Below the pieces are notes generated by a model. The model ran no database searches and was not told the DNA's origin. It saw nothing but the letters and a program-made list of their open reading frames with translations. Made by a program: the position numbers and the translations under genes. A DNA stretch of 64,000 nt, from contig NZ_CP025113.1 in the NCBI RefSeq assembly GCF_002831585.1, positions 2,232,001 to 2,296,000 on the forward strand. Direction: 5' to 3'. Positions 53,245-61,343 of the stretch are shown here, piece by piece. Source of the DNA: Bradyrhizobium sp. SK17 (GTDB taxonomy: Bacteria; Pseudomonadota; Alphaproteobacteria; Rhizobiales; Xanthobacteraceae). Within the stretch, counting starts at the first letter, position 1. Every line of letters begins with the position of its first letter.

Positions 53245-55353
53245 ATGCAGCAGCAGGCTGGGGGCGTTGAGCCCGTCAAGGTCGAATTCGACAATTTCGA
53301 GCATGGCTTTCCGGAAGGTTTCGGCCCCGGCGCCTGGGGGCATCTGGCCTATGCCATCGGCCTCGCCTTCGCGGTGTTCCAGCTCTATGTCGCGGCCTTC
53401 AACTATTTGCCGAGCCAGGTGGTGCGCGGCGTCCATGTCGGCTTCCTGATCCTGTTGACCTTTGGCCTGATCGGCAATTTCACCGCCAAGACCGCGTTCG
53501 GCCGCGCGGTGAGCTGGATCGTCGGCGCGAGCGGCTTCCTCTGCGGCCTCTACCAGTGGATCTTCTATGCCGACCTGATCGCCCGTGACGGCGATCCGAC
53601 CCACATGGATCTCGCGGTCGGCACGCTGCTCGCTATCCTGATCTTCGAGGGCACGCGGCGGCTGATGGGGGCGGCACTGCCGCTGATGTGCGGCGCCTGT
53701 CTGCTCTACTGGTTCTTCGGGCAGTATCTGCCGTCGCCGTTCAACCATCGCGGCTACGATTTCGACCAGATCGTCACCCATCTCTCGTTCGGCACCGAAG
53801 GCTTCTACGGCGTGCCGATCTACGTGTCGGCGACCTACATCTTCCTGTTCATCCTGTTTGGCTCGTTCCTGGAACGTGCCGGCATGATCCAGCTCTTCAC
53901 CGATGTCTCGCTCGGCCTGTTCGGGCGCACCCGCGGCGGCCCCGCCAAGGTGGCGGTGTTCGCTTCCGGCATGATGGGCACGATCTCCGGCTCCGGCGTC
54001 GCCAACGTCGTCACCGTCGGCCAGTTCACGATTCCCCTGATGATCAAGTTCGGCTATCGCCGCGCCTTCGCCGCCGGCGTCGAAGCCACCGCCTCGATGG
54101 GCGGCCAGATCATGCCGCCGGTGATGGGCGCGGTCGCCTTCATCATGGCGGAGACGCTCGGCGTGCCCTATTCGGAGATCGTCAAGGCCGCCGTGATTCC
54201 GGCGATCCTGTACTTCGCCTCGGCATTCTGGATGGTGCATCTGGAAGCCGGCAAGCATGGCCTCGTCGGCATGAAGCGCTCCGAGATCCCGAGCGCCTGG
54301 AAGGCGCTGGTGGCGCGCTGGTACCTGGTGCTGCCGCTTGCCGCGCTGGTCTACATGCTGTTCGAGGGTTTCACGCCGCTCTATGCCGGCAGCATGGGTC
54401 TCGCGCTGACGGTGGCGCTGATCCTCGGCGCCAGCATCACGCTCGGCGTCTCCAACACCGTCGTGCGCTACATCTTCTGGATCGGGCTGGCGCTGGTGGT
54501 CGCCGCGGTGTCGCGCCACGGGCTCGAGATCGTCCCGGTCATCGGCGTCGTTGCCGGCCTCATCGCGATCGCCGCGATCACGCGCGGCGGCCGCGCCACG
54601 CTCAGGGCCTGTCGTGACTCGCTCGCCGACAGCGCCAAGTCGGCGCTGACGGTCGGCATGGCCTGCGCCATCGTCGGCACCATCATCGGCATGATGACGC
54701 AGACCGGCGTCGGCACCATCTTCGGCAGCTGGATCATCGGGCTCGGCGACAAGAGCCTGTTCCTGGCGCTGATCATGACGATGTTGCTGTCGATCCTGCT
54801 CGGCACCGGCATCCCGACGATCCCGACCTACATCATCACTGCCGCGCTCGCCGCCCCGGCGCTGGCCAAGCTGGGGGTGCCGCTGATCGCAAGCCACATG
54901 TTCGCGTTCTACTACGGCATCATGGCCGACCTCTCGCCGCCGGTGGCGCTCGCGGCATTGGCGGCGGCGCCGATCGCCAAGGAGAACCCGGACAAGATCG
55001 GCTGGGAGGCGATGCGGATCGCGCTTGCCGGCTACGTCATTCCCTTCATCTTCGTTTATTCGCCGGCCTTGATGTTGCAGGGCGGGGACCCGATGGCCGC
55101 GCAGCTCGGCTTCTACGGCGCGGTGGCGCTGGCGAGTTTCAAGGCGCTGGTGGCGATCGCGCTGTTCGGCATCGTCGCGATCGGGTTCCTGTTCACGCGG
55201 CTGAGCTGGATCGAGATCGCGGTCGCGTTCGGCGCCGCGCTCTGCCTGCTCGGCGATTTCCAGTTCTCGGATACGGCGGGCTTCACGCTCGCCGCCGCTG
55301 TCGTGCTGTGGCAATGGCGGCGACGTCCGCGCGATGCGGTGGCCGCAGCTTGA
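53245..55353 (+). CDS. TRAP transporter permease, fused DctQM-like (TAXI type)
   Basis: A 702-residue membrane protein of the fused TRAP family, with N-terminal small-subunit-like helices (residues about 30-190) followed by the large 12-helix part. Family blocks: SGMMGTISGSGVANVVTVGQ, EATASMGGQIMPPVMGAVAF, and ILLGTGIPTIPTYIITAALA. These GSGVAN and GTGIPTIP hairpins form the Na+/substrate site. Couples uptake to a Na+ or H+ gradient. GGGGGA precedes the start. The last bases overlap the DUF1850 gene. Confidence 0.95.
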   Translation: MQQQAGGVEPVKVEFDNFEHGFPEGFGPGAWGHLAYAIGLAFAVFQLYVAAFNYLPSQVVRGVHVGFLILLTFGLIGNFTAKTAFGRAVSWIVGASGFLCGLYQWIFYADLIARDGDPTHMDLAVGTLLAILIFEGTRRLMGAALPLMCGACLLYWFFGQYLPSPFNHRGYDFDQIVTHLSFGTEGFYGVPIYVSATYIFLFILFGSFLERAGMIQLFTDVSLGLFGRTRGGPAKVAVFASGMMGTISGSGVANVVTVGQFTIPLMIKFGYRRAFAAGVEATASMGGQIMPPVMGAVAFIMAETLGVPYSEIVKAAVIPAILYFASAFWMVHLEAGKHGLVGMKRSEIPSAWKALVARWYLVLPLAALVYMLFEGFTPLYAGSMGLALTVALILGASITLGVSNTVVRYIFWIGLALVVAAVSRHGLEIVPVIGVVAGLIAIAAITRGGRATLRACRDSLADSAKSALTVGMACAIVGTIIGMMTQTGVGTIFGSWIIGLGDKSLFLALIMTMLLSILLGTGIPTIPTYIITAALAAPALAKLGVPLIASHMFAFYYGIMADLSPPVALAALAAAPIAKENPDKIGWEAMRIALAGYVIPFIFVYSPALMLQGGDPMAAQLGFYGAVALASFKALVAIALFGIVAIGFLFTRLSWIEIAVAFGAALCLLGDFQFSDTAGFTLAAAVVLWQWRRRPRDAVAAA

Positions 55354-55727
55354 GCCTCTGCCTTGCCTCCGCAGGGGTCGTGAAGACGCTGCAGGTCGCG
55401 GCCTTCACGCTGGCCTGGACCCATTCGATCGAGAAGACCGCATGGCAGGAAGACTGGCTGGTCACGCCCGCCGGGCTCACGTTGCAGCAGGCCCGCATCA
55501 AGGGCACTGGCGCCGGCATGGAGCCGCCGCCGGAGGCACGCCTCGTCGACGGCTGGTTTCAATGGTCGCCGCAGCCCGTGCCGAGGGCCGAGGTCGTGCT
55601 CGGCAATTCCGGCGCTGCCGGCGAATGGCACCTGTGCGCGGCGGGACGCTGCCAGACGCTATCGGAGATTTTCCGGCATCCGATCGGTGCTAATGTCACC
55701 ACGATGAGAGCTTGCAACGATCGATAG
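55350..55727 (+). CDS. DUF1850 domain protein
   Basis: About 125 residues if started at TTG 55350, which overlaps the permease stop (TTGA) and opens LSLCLASAGVVKTLQVAAF; longer ATG starts would run inside the permease gene. Family blocks: FTLAWTHSIEKTAWQEDW, ARIKGTGAGMEPPPEARLVD, GWFQWSP. DUF1850 proteins accompany TAXI-TRAP permeases and are probably periplasmic-facing accessory proteins; the N-terminal stretch is hydrophobic. The start codon choice is by coupling and similarity. Confidence 0.8.
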   Translation: MSLCLASAGVVKTLQVAAFTLAWTHSIEKTAWQEDWLVTPAGLTLQQARIKGTGAGMEPPPEARLVDGWFQWSPQPVPRAEVVLGNSGAAGEWHLCAAGRCQTLSEIFRHPIGANVTTMRACNDR

Positions 55728-55822
55728 CCCGCATGAGCGGCGCGATATGCGGGAACACCGCCCCGGATATCGCGGCGCTCATCCGGCTACGATCGTCACA
55801 ACGACAAACGGGAGAACGACCG

Positions 55823-56629
55823 ATGGATCGGCTCAAGGGCAAGGTTGCGATGGTGGTCGGCGCGGGCTCGATCGGGCCGGGCTGGGGCAATGGCAAGGCG
55901 ACCGCCGTCACCTTTGCGCGCGAGGGCGCCAGCGTGTTCTGCGTCGATCGCAACGGCGCCGCGGCCGAGGAGACGGTCAAGATCATCACCGAGGAGGGCG
56001 GCAAGGCCGCCGCTTTCACCGCCGATGTCTCGCGCGCCGCCGAGGTCGAGGCGATGGTCGCGGCCTGCCTGAAGGCCTATGACCGTATCGACGTGCTCGA
56101 CAACAATGTCGGCATCGCCGAGGTCGGCAGCGTGGTGGAGGTGGCGGAAGCCGAGTGGGACCGCGTGTTCGCGGTCAATCTCAAGAGCGCCTATCTGTCG
56201 ATGAAGCACGTCATTCCGGTCATGATCAAGCAGGGCGGCGGCTCGATCATAAACATCTCCTCGATCGCCTCGATCCGCCATGTCGGCATCTCCTATGTCA
56301 GCTACAATGCGAGCAAGGCGGCGATGAACCAGATGACGCGCTCGACCGCGGTCGAGTTCGCCTCGAAACATGTCCGCGTCAACGCGATCCTGCCCGGGCT
56401 GATGAAGACGCCGATGGTGGCGCATTCGGCGGGGCTGGCGCAAAGCTACGCCAAGGGCGATGTCGAGGCGATGTGGCGCGCCCGCGACGCGCAGGTGCCG
56501 ATGGGCCACATGGGCGATGCCTGGGACGTCGCCAATGCCGCGCTGTTCCTGGCGTCAGACGAATCGAAATATGTCACCGGCATCGAGCTCGTGGTCGACG
56601 GCGGTATCACCTCGAAATCGGGCGCGTGA
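55823..56629 (+). CDS. Short-chain dehydrogenase/reductase (SDR)
   Basis: A 268-residue classical SDR with NAD(P) motif VVGAGSIGPGWGNGKATAV (an atypical Gly pattern), NNVGIAEVGS, catalytic Ser in IINISSIASIRHV, and YxxxK in YVSYNASKAA. The C-terminal part includes LPGLMKTPMVAHSAG and YVTGIELVVDGG. The start at 55823 follows GGGAG by 9 bases. Substrate unknown. It ends 12 bases before the direct repeat that bounds the island. Confidence 0.93.
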   Translation: MDRLKGKVAMVVGAGSIGPGWGNGKATAVTFAREGASVFCVDRNGAAAEETVKIITEEGGKAAAFTADVSRAAEVEAMVAACLKAYDRIDVLDNNVGIAEVGSVVEVAEAEWDRVFAVNLKSAYLSMKHVIPVMIKQGGGSIINISSIASIRHVGISYVSYNASKAAMNQMTRSTAVEFASKHVRVNAILPGLMKTPMVAHSAGLAQSYAKGDVEAMWRARDAQVPMGHMGDAWDVANAALFLASDESKYVTGIELVVDGGITSKSGA

Positions 56630-56677
56630 GCGCGGCTACGCCTCGACGCTGAGCTCGGCGCGGCAGGGAGCCAATAA

Positions 56678-56848
56678 TTGACAAAAGTGAATGAGGACAA
56701 GATTTCCGCCTCTCGACAGGGCGGCGATTCAGAAATGGTTTTGGTGCCTCGCATTCCTACTAAGGAAACGCTTAAGGCAGCGCGGGCAGAAGACGCGGCC
56801 CCGTGTTTAGGCTTCAATGATCGAGCCGCAATTATCCAGTCAGCATAG
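56678..56848 (+). CDS. Small protein of the island (VPRIPTKE type)
   Basis: A 56-residue ORF from TTG 56678 (AGGGAG 8 bases upstream); GTG 56687 and ATG 56735 are in-frame alternatives. The central MVLVPRIPTKETLKAARAED resembles a class of short rhizobial accessory proteins with a VPxxPTxEM core. Ends FNDRAAIIQSA. Function unknown. Its last 17 bases overlap the end of the convergent gene. Confidence 0.5.
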   Translation: MTKVNEDKISASRQGGDSEMVLVPRIPTKETLKAARAEDAAPCLGFNDRAAIIQSA

Positions 56849-57611
56849 GGAACCAAACGAGCGGTAAGGGCTGATTGCCCCTGAGACGATAGTGCAGAAA
56901 TCTGTCCATGATTGTCCATGCGCGTCGTCTGGACTCATGCACCGTTCTTGCAACAACTGCGATTTGATTCCCGTGTCGGGGCGCAAAAGAATTCTTGGTA
57001 ACGTATTCTACGTAGGGCTGGCTCACATTGAGAACCTTTTGCATGAGTTCCCATGCCTTTTTTCGTTCGTCACTTTTTTCGGTAGGTCCAGCAATAAGAA
57101 CGCGGATAGTTTCCACCGCTCTCGCGGTGTTGATTAGGCATTGAGTGACGATGACGTTGGCAATCACCAGATCATTTAAGGCCGACATGATCGCAGGCTC
57201 TATCATGATTAAATTCGCGACGCGTGAAAACCGTTCGTCTTGCCCGAAGGAAGTGCAGACTGGCTTAAGGATCGGGTCTGCTAGGGCAAATCCATCTTCC
57301 ACTCCCTGATCGTTAATCCACCTATCTATGATGGTGATTGCGCCAGCGCCCATCTGAAATGCGATCAAGTCGACGAGCCCCTGCACGATCAGAAGACACT
57401 GTTGCCAAAGTTCATAGGGGTGCGCCGGCGTCCGATTATCAAAGTAGCATAAGACTTCGATCGCAGAATCGACGATGCTAATATGGTACTCGGCCTTGAA
57501 CTGACCAGTCGATTCAATGAAACTTATGGGCGCTTGATTTTGGATTGAAAGTTTTATTCCGGTAGGATGGACGCGTCCGAAAAACTTTACTTGATGAGGG
57601 GCGGTTGCCAT
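56832..57611 (-). CDS. Hypothetical protein of the island
   Basis: A 259-residue protein, no family recognised. Codon use is less GC-biased than in neighbours (many A/T third bases). Mostly soluble; a helical middle includes LIVQGLVDLIAFQMGAGAIT and SALNDLVIANVIVTQCLINT. Basic C-terminus (RTVHESRRRAWTIMDRFLHY). Start ATG at 57611 with AGGTGAC 4 bases upstream on the minus strand, inside a CATATG palindrome shared with the next gene's start. Confidence 0.68.
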   Translation of the reverse strand: MATAPHQVKFFGRVHPTGIKLSIQNQAPISFIESTGQFKAEYHISIVDSAIEVLCYFDNRTPAHPYELWQQCLLIVQGLVDLIAFQMGAGAITIIDRWINDQGVEDGFALADPILKPVCTSFGQDERFSRVANLIMIEPAIMSALNDLVIANVIVTQCLINTARAVETIRVLIAGPTEKSDERKKAWELMQKVLNVSQPYVEYVTKNSFAPRHGNQIAVVARTVHESRRRAWTIMDRFLHYRLRGNQPLPLVWFPMLTG

Positions 57612-57752
57612 ATGTCACCTGAGGACGATCAAGCGCTAAATGCCACAAAGCGACTGATAGGAGATTTCGTGCGAGTGAAGCCGAAACCGCACGAAGAAAT
57701 GAATATCTCCGGGAAGCGGTCTTCCAAGAAGAAGAGCGCGCTGGGAAAGTGA
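57612..57752 (+). CDS. Small conserved rhizobial protein (PKPHEEM type)
   Basis: 46 residues: MSPEDDQALNATKRLIGDFV, then RVKPKPHEEMNISG, ending in a basic KRSSKKKSALGK. The PKPHEEM motif after an ALIGxxVRM-like helix is familiar from short Bradyrhizobium proteins of mobile regions; function unknown. GAGGGG about 9 bases before the ATG. A strong terminator follows directly. Confidence 0.72.
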   Translation: MSPEDDQALNATKRLIGDFVRVKPKPHEEMNISGKRSSKKKSALGK

Positions 57753-57756
57753 AAAA

Positions 57757-57795
57757 CGAAAGGCCCCACCGAAACTACTCGGTGAGGCCTTTTTA
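57757..57795 (+). terminator. Intrinsic terminator
   Basis: AGGCCCCACCGA pairs with TCGGTGAGGCCT (one side bulge), loop AACTAC, followed by TTTTT. It begins within ten bases of the small gene's stop codon. Confidence 0.88.
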
Positions 57796-57884
57796 GGGGT
57801 TGCCTAACGGTCCTTCGTAGCCCGTTCACATTCCCCCGTCGGTCCCCGAGGGGATAGAGTTTTAATATGGCGTTGGAACTGCTG

Positions 57885-58280
57885 CTAGGCAAGGTCCAAA
57901 GCGTGCTTCATTCCAACCGCGATGCGTTCCATATCCTGATCGTCGATTGACTCCAATTGGTTAACGCCGCCAATCTGGACGTTATCTAGCCGTGCATGGG
58001 ACATGCAGCTAATTACGTCGCAAAGCGCCCATGTGGGTTCTGTGAGGCATGCATACTTGGTGGCCGGGAACGGAACGTGTGCTGGCTTAATCTCGATTGG
58101 CTGCGTTGCCGAGAATGGAATTACCAAGCACCGCCCCGGGCCTTGACCGTGTCGATGGTTGTATGATCGCGGAGAGATAACAACCACTCGGCGCCCCTTC
58201 GTCATTTCAGGATGGATGCGCGCTAGATCAAAATTACAAATAAGAATACGCGCCCGCGGCGGTACAAAAGGTATAGGCAT
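57885..58280 (-). CDS. PemK/MazF-like toxin family protein
   Basis: A 131-residue protein. The start at 58280 has GGGGGTGAA immediately upstream. ARILICNFDLARIHPEMTKG then RRVVVISPRSYNHRHGQGPG matches the PemK/MazF barrel (usual pattern G-[DE]-[IV] ... PG-RP-VVVVS), with CLVIPFSATQP as the next strand. MazF toxins cut mRNA. No antitoxin gene is evident upstream within 400 bases or downstream. It could be an orphan or a non-toxic relative; its length is slightly above the family norm. Confidence 0.72.
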   Translation of the reverse strand: MPIPFVPPRARILICNFDLARIHPEMTKGRRVVVISPRSYNHRHGQGPGRCLVIPFSATQPIEIKPAHVPFPATKYACLTEPTWALCDVISCMSHARLDNVQIGGVNQLESIDDQDMERIAVGMKHALDLA

Positions 58281-58299
58281 TTCACCCCCGTACCAAGAG

Positions 58300-58305
58300 A
58301 TTATA
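58300..58305 (-). promoter_or_regulatory. -10 box of the MazF-like gene
   Basis: Perfect TATAAT on the minus strand, about 20 bases before the start codon; the -35 region is poor (GGCTCG at 17-base spacing). An AT-rich promoter of this quality is rare elsewhere in the window. Confidence 0.45.
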
Positions 58306-58371
58306 CAGTTTCTACTTGGAGTCGAGCCGTCTTCTCTATGCAATGAATCACTTGCAGCCTGTTTTGGGCGG

Positions 58372-58518
58372 CTAACCTTGGTTAATCGGCCGGTACGTCA
58401 GGCGCTTGCCCTCAGTACCTTTGAGAGCATTTGCCGTCTGTTCCCCATCGGTGACGCCAAGGCTAGAATGATTGTTGTAGCGGAAATCAAACTCCTTCAG
58501 ATGAGCCTCAAAGCCTTC
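58372..58518 (-). pseudogene. ISXO2/IS1595-type transposase, C-terminal remnant
   Basis: The minus strand encodes EGFEAHLKEFDFRYNNHSSL followed by GVTDGEQTANALKGTEGKRL and TYRPINQG, then stop. HLxEFDFRYNNR and GxxGKRLTYR are hallmark ends of ISXO2-like (IS1595 family) transposases. Upstream the frame soon hits a stop and the catalytic DDE part is missing, so only about 48 residues survive. No terminal repeats were identified. The rest of 58519-58689 shows no gene. Confidence 0.75.
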
Positions 58519-58689
58519 GCGGCCTTTTCCTCGTCGTAGAATTCAGGGCTCTGAAAACGGCTTTGGTCATCGAGATACTCCGATGGTTCCGTTATACAGA
58601 ATCTATCCACTTTTGTAAAGGATGTATTACTCTCCGGGAGAGGGAGCGCAGTGCCGTCGCGGCGACGATTCAACCCAATCTCTTCACGC

Positions 58690-60228
58690 TTACACCTCGG
58701 CGCTGAGCTCGGCGCGGTCGAGTTCCTCCTCGACCAGATGGAACGCGTCGTCGCCGATCGCCTCGGTGCGGCGCAAACCGAGCAGTGCCTGGCGCGCGGC
58801 GGCAATGGCGCGGCGCCGCAGCGGATCGGCCGGCAGCTCGCGCGAACTCAACCCGCCATCGGTCTCGGCGCGCAGCAGCACGGCGCGGTATTCGAGCCGC
58901 AGGATCTCGGCTTCCTCCGACGGATCGGTTTCGATCGCCTCGAGCGCGGCACGAAAGGCGATGCTGCGGGCATGCGCCGCCTCGCGCCCGACCGGATCGT
59001 CGTCATCGAAATTCAGCGCCAGGATCAGCGGCCGCAAGGTCAGGCCCTGGATCACCAGCGAGCCGAGCACCACGGCAAACGCCGTCAGCAGGATCAGGTC
59101 GCGATACGGAAACCATTCGGGCAGCGCGAACGCCGCCGCCAATGTGACGATGCCGCGCATGCCGCACCAGGACACGATGAAGCCGCGCTTCAGGGTCGGC
59201 ACCGCCTCCACCACATCGGCGGGCAGCAGATGGCGCGCCTTCAGCGTGCGCAGCAGCGCGCCGTACGGCATTACCCAGAGGATGCGGGCGAGGATCACCA
59301 CGGCGAGGATCGCGGCCGCGAAGCTGCAATATTTCCACCGCACCTCGGCGTCGAGGTCCGACCAGATCGGGCGCAATTGCAGGCCGATCAGCATGAAGGC
59401 CAGCACGTTGAGCACGAAGACCACGGTTTCCCACACCGCATAGGACGACACGCGCAACCGTGCCGAGGTGCGCGCCGGCGCGGTGCGGGCGATGGTGATC
59501 GCATAGGCGATGATGGTGAGGATGCCGGACAGCCCGAGATGCTCGGCGATTATCCACACCATGAAGGTGCCGCCGAACTGGGTGATGATCGCGCTCGGCG
59601 CCTCGGTGACGCGGCGGGTGATCATCATCCAGACCTGCGCAAACAGGTAGCCGGCAGCGAGGCTCCCGACCAGCGCGATCGTGATCGATGGCACGAACTC
59701 GCGGATCTTCATGTGCTCGGCGGCGACCAGGCCGACCGCGACCCGATAGATCAGCAGCGCGCTGGCGTCGTTGAGCAGGCTTTCGCCCTCGAGGATCTTC
59801 TGGATCCGGTAGGGCAGCTTGACCTGGCGCAGGATCGCGGTGGCGGCGGCGGCGTCCGGCGGCGCTACGATCGCGCCAAGCGCAATCGCAACCGGCCATG
59901 GCATGTCCGGCCGCAGCCAGCGCGCGACCACGGCGACCGCCGTCGTCGTGACGCCGACCGCGACCACGACCAGCGTCGAGACCGGCAGCCAGTTGTTGCG
60001 GAGATCGCGCAGCGAGGTGTCGAAGGCGGCGTCGAGCAGCACCGGTGCGACGAACAGCGCCAGCGCCAGTTCCGGTTCCAGCGCCCAGGTCGGCGCCCAC
60101 GGCAGCAGCGTCAACAGCACGCCGCCGATTGCCAGGAAGGTCGGGTAGGGCACCTTGATCCGCCGCGCAAGCGCCGACAGCGCCACCGCTGCGAGCAACA
60201 GGCCGATGATCCATTCGAATGTCAGCAA
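58690..60228 (-). CDS. Na+/H+ antiporter (CPA1 family)
   Basis: About 512 residues from TTG 60228, preceded by GGGGG; the frame is open further upstream but across the promoter and the divergent gene. Around a dozen membrane segments; the ion-site region reads ALGAIVAPPDAAAATAILRQ and LEGESLLNDASALLIYRVAV, the CPA1 signature with the NDA motif. A cytoplasmic tail of about 110 residues is charged. Exchanges H+ for Na+ or K+. Its last residues (RAELSAEV) lie in the repeat that bounds the island. Confidence 0.93.
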   Translation of the reverse strand: MLTFEWIIGLLLAAVALSALARRIKVPYPTFLAIGGVLLTLLPWAPTWALEPELALALFVAPVLLDAAFDTSLRDLRNNWLPVSTLVVVAVGVTTTAVAVVARWLRPDMPWPVAIALGAIVAPPDAAAATAILRQVKLPYRIQKILEGESLLNDASALLIYRVAVGLVAAEHMKIREFVPSITIALVGSLAAGYLFAQVWMMITRRVTEAPSAIITQFGGTFMVWIIAEHLGLSGILTIIAYAITIARTAPARTSARLRVSSYAVWETVVFVLNVLAFMLIGLQLRPIWSDLDAEVRWKYCSFAAAILAVVILARILWVMPYGALLRTLKARHLLPADVVEAVPTLKRGFIVSWCGMRGIVTLAAAFALPEWFPYRDLILLTAFAVVLGSLVIQGLTLRPLILALNFDDDDPVGREAAHARSIAFRAALEAIETDPSEEAEILRLEYRAVLLRAETDGGLSSRELPADPLRRRAIAAARQALLGLRRTEAIGDDAFHLVEEELDRAELSAEV

Positions 60229-60290
60229 GGCGAACCCCCGGATGCGGCTCCGAATGCGGTTGCAGGTGCAGCCGATCGTCGCAATTGACG

Positions 60291-60296
60291 TATAAT
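60291..60296 (+). promoter_or_regulatory. -10 box for the TPR/LprI-like gene
   Basis: TATAAT preceded by AATTGACG in the divergent gap between the antiporter and the TPR gene; no good -35 at standard spacing. Confidence 0.35.
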
Positions 60297-60378
60297 CCAG
60301 CGTGTGGTTTTGCGGCAAATGGCGTGCGGCCGGCAACGGGAGACCGGCGGGCCGCGCATCGAAGAGGACGTTGTCTCG

Positions 60379-61146
60379 GTGATCGACATGCGACGCAATT
60401 CTGCAACTCTGGGCGCGGCGCTGGTCTGCGTATGGTTCTCGGCCGGCGTTGCGTGCGCGACGAGCAGCGAGCCCGGCAAGGATGTGCAGGCCGATCCCGG
60501 CCCCTGCGTCGCGGCGGCTGCGGCGGCGGATGACGACAAGACCATCGAGGTCTGCGGCGCGCTGATCGACAATGAGAAGACCGCGAGGCCGGATCGGATC
60601 AAGGCCCTGACGGCGCGCGCGGGCGCCTATGACCGCAAGCAGATGATCGATCGGGCGATCGCCGACTACGACACCGTGCTCCGGCTCGATCCGTCGCTCG
60701 CCGATGCCCACAATGCGCGCGGCGAGCTGTGGCGCCGCAAGGGCGACCGGCCGAAGGCGATTATCGATTTCGGCGCGGCCGTCAAGCTCGACCCGAACCA
60801 TGCCGCTGCCAAGGCCAACTACAAGTCGCTGTCGCTGGAACTGGAGCGGATCGGCGCGATGATGGCGGTCGCCGGCAAGCCGAGCTTCGATTGCCGCAAG
60901 GCGCGCCGCCCGGTGGAAAAAGCAATCTGCGCCAATCCCGAGCTCGCCGATCTCGATCGCGAGATCGGCGCATCGACCTTTCGCGCGGTGCGCGAGGCAA
61001 AGGACCCGCGTCAGGCCCGCGAGTTGCAGCGCGCGCAGGATCAGTTCATCGTCCGCCGCAATGCCGAATTCGGCAAGCCGGGCTACGATCTGCAAAAAGC
61101 AATGCGCGAGCGGTTGCAGCAGATCAACGGGGTCGACGGCTATTAG
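60379..61146 (+). CDS. TPR protein with LprI-like C-terminal domain
   Basis: About 255 residues. GTG 60379 (AGAGGA 10 bases upstream) or ATG 60388. Signal peptide MRRNSATLGAALVCVWFSAG, cut near ACATSS. Two or more TPR units: RIKALTARAGAYDRKQMIDR, AIADYDTVLRLDPSLADAHN, AIIDFGAAVKLDPNHAAAKA. The end FDCRKARRPVEKAICANPEL with LADLDREIGA matches the DUF1311/LprI lysozyme-inhibitor fold with its Cys pair. Probably a periplasmic protein with a protective or scaffolding role. Confidence 0.86.
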   Translation: MIDMRRNSATLGAALVCVWFSAGVACATSSEPGKDVQADPGPCVAAAAAADDDKTIEVCGALIDNEKTARPDRIKALTARAGAYDRKQMIDRAIADYDTVLRLDPSLADAHNARGELWRRKGDRPKAIIDFGAAVKLDPNHAAAKANYKSLSLELERIGAMMAVAGKPSFDCRKARRPVEKAICANPELADLDREIGASTFRAVREAKDPRQARELQRAQDQFIVRRNAEFGKPGYDLQKAMRERLQQINGVDGY

Positions 61147-61229
61147 TGCTAACGTCGGTGAGTTTGCGGCTTGAATTATCGGTCGAGCCCATGACAATGA
61201 CCGCCAAAGATGACGAACCATCCGTGTTC

Positions 61230-61320
61230 GTCATGCCCGGCCTTGTGCCGGGCATCCACGTCTCTCTTTGCTTCGGCTTCGAAAGACGTGGATGGCCGGG
61301 CCAAGCCCGGCCATGACGCG
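61230..61320. repeat. REP-like element with nested palindromes
   Basis: ATGCCCGGC/GCCGGGCAT and GATGGCCGGGC/GCCCGGCCAT flank a larger pairing GCATCCACGTCT with AGACGTGGATGG. Same family as 53096-53176. Lies between the TPR gene and prpE. Confidence 0.78.
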
Positions 61321-61343
61321 AGGGATGCACTGGGAGAAACGCG

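Larger units (their letters stand above)
56642..58715. mobile_element. Small island inserted at the 3' end of the antiporter gene
   Basis: AT-richer than its surroundings and bounded by direct repeats: CCTCGACGCTGAGCTCGGCG (plus CGG) at 56642-56664 and CCTCGGCGCTGAGCTCGGCG (plus CGG) at 58693-58715, one mismatch in 23. The right copy is the end of the antiporter coding sequence (...RAELSAEV stop). The left copy, read on the same strand, also encodes RAELS then VEA and a stop. So the insertion displaced the original gene end and supplied a new one, the mark of a tyrosine-recombinase element using a gene 3' end as attachment site. Contents: small proteins, a MazF-like toxin and a transposase remnant; no integrase is left. 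Confidence 0.75.

Noticed and set aside
60229..61221. Extension of the antiporter frame upstream
   Set aside because: It runs antisense to the TPR/LprI-like gene; membrane protein similarity begins at the TTG at 60228.
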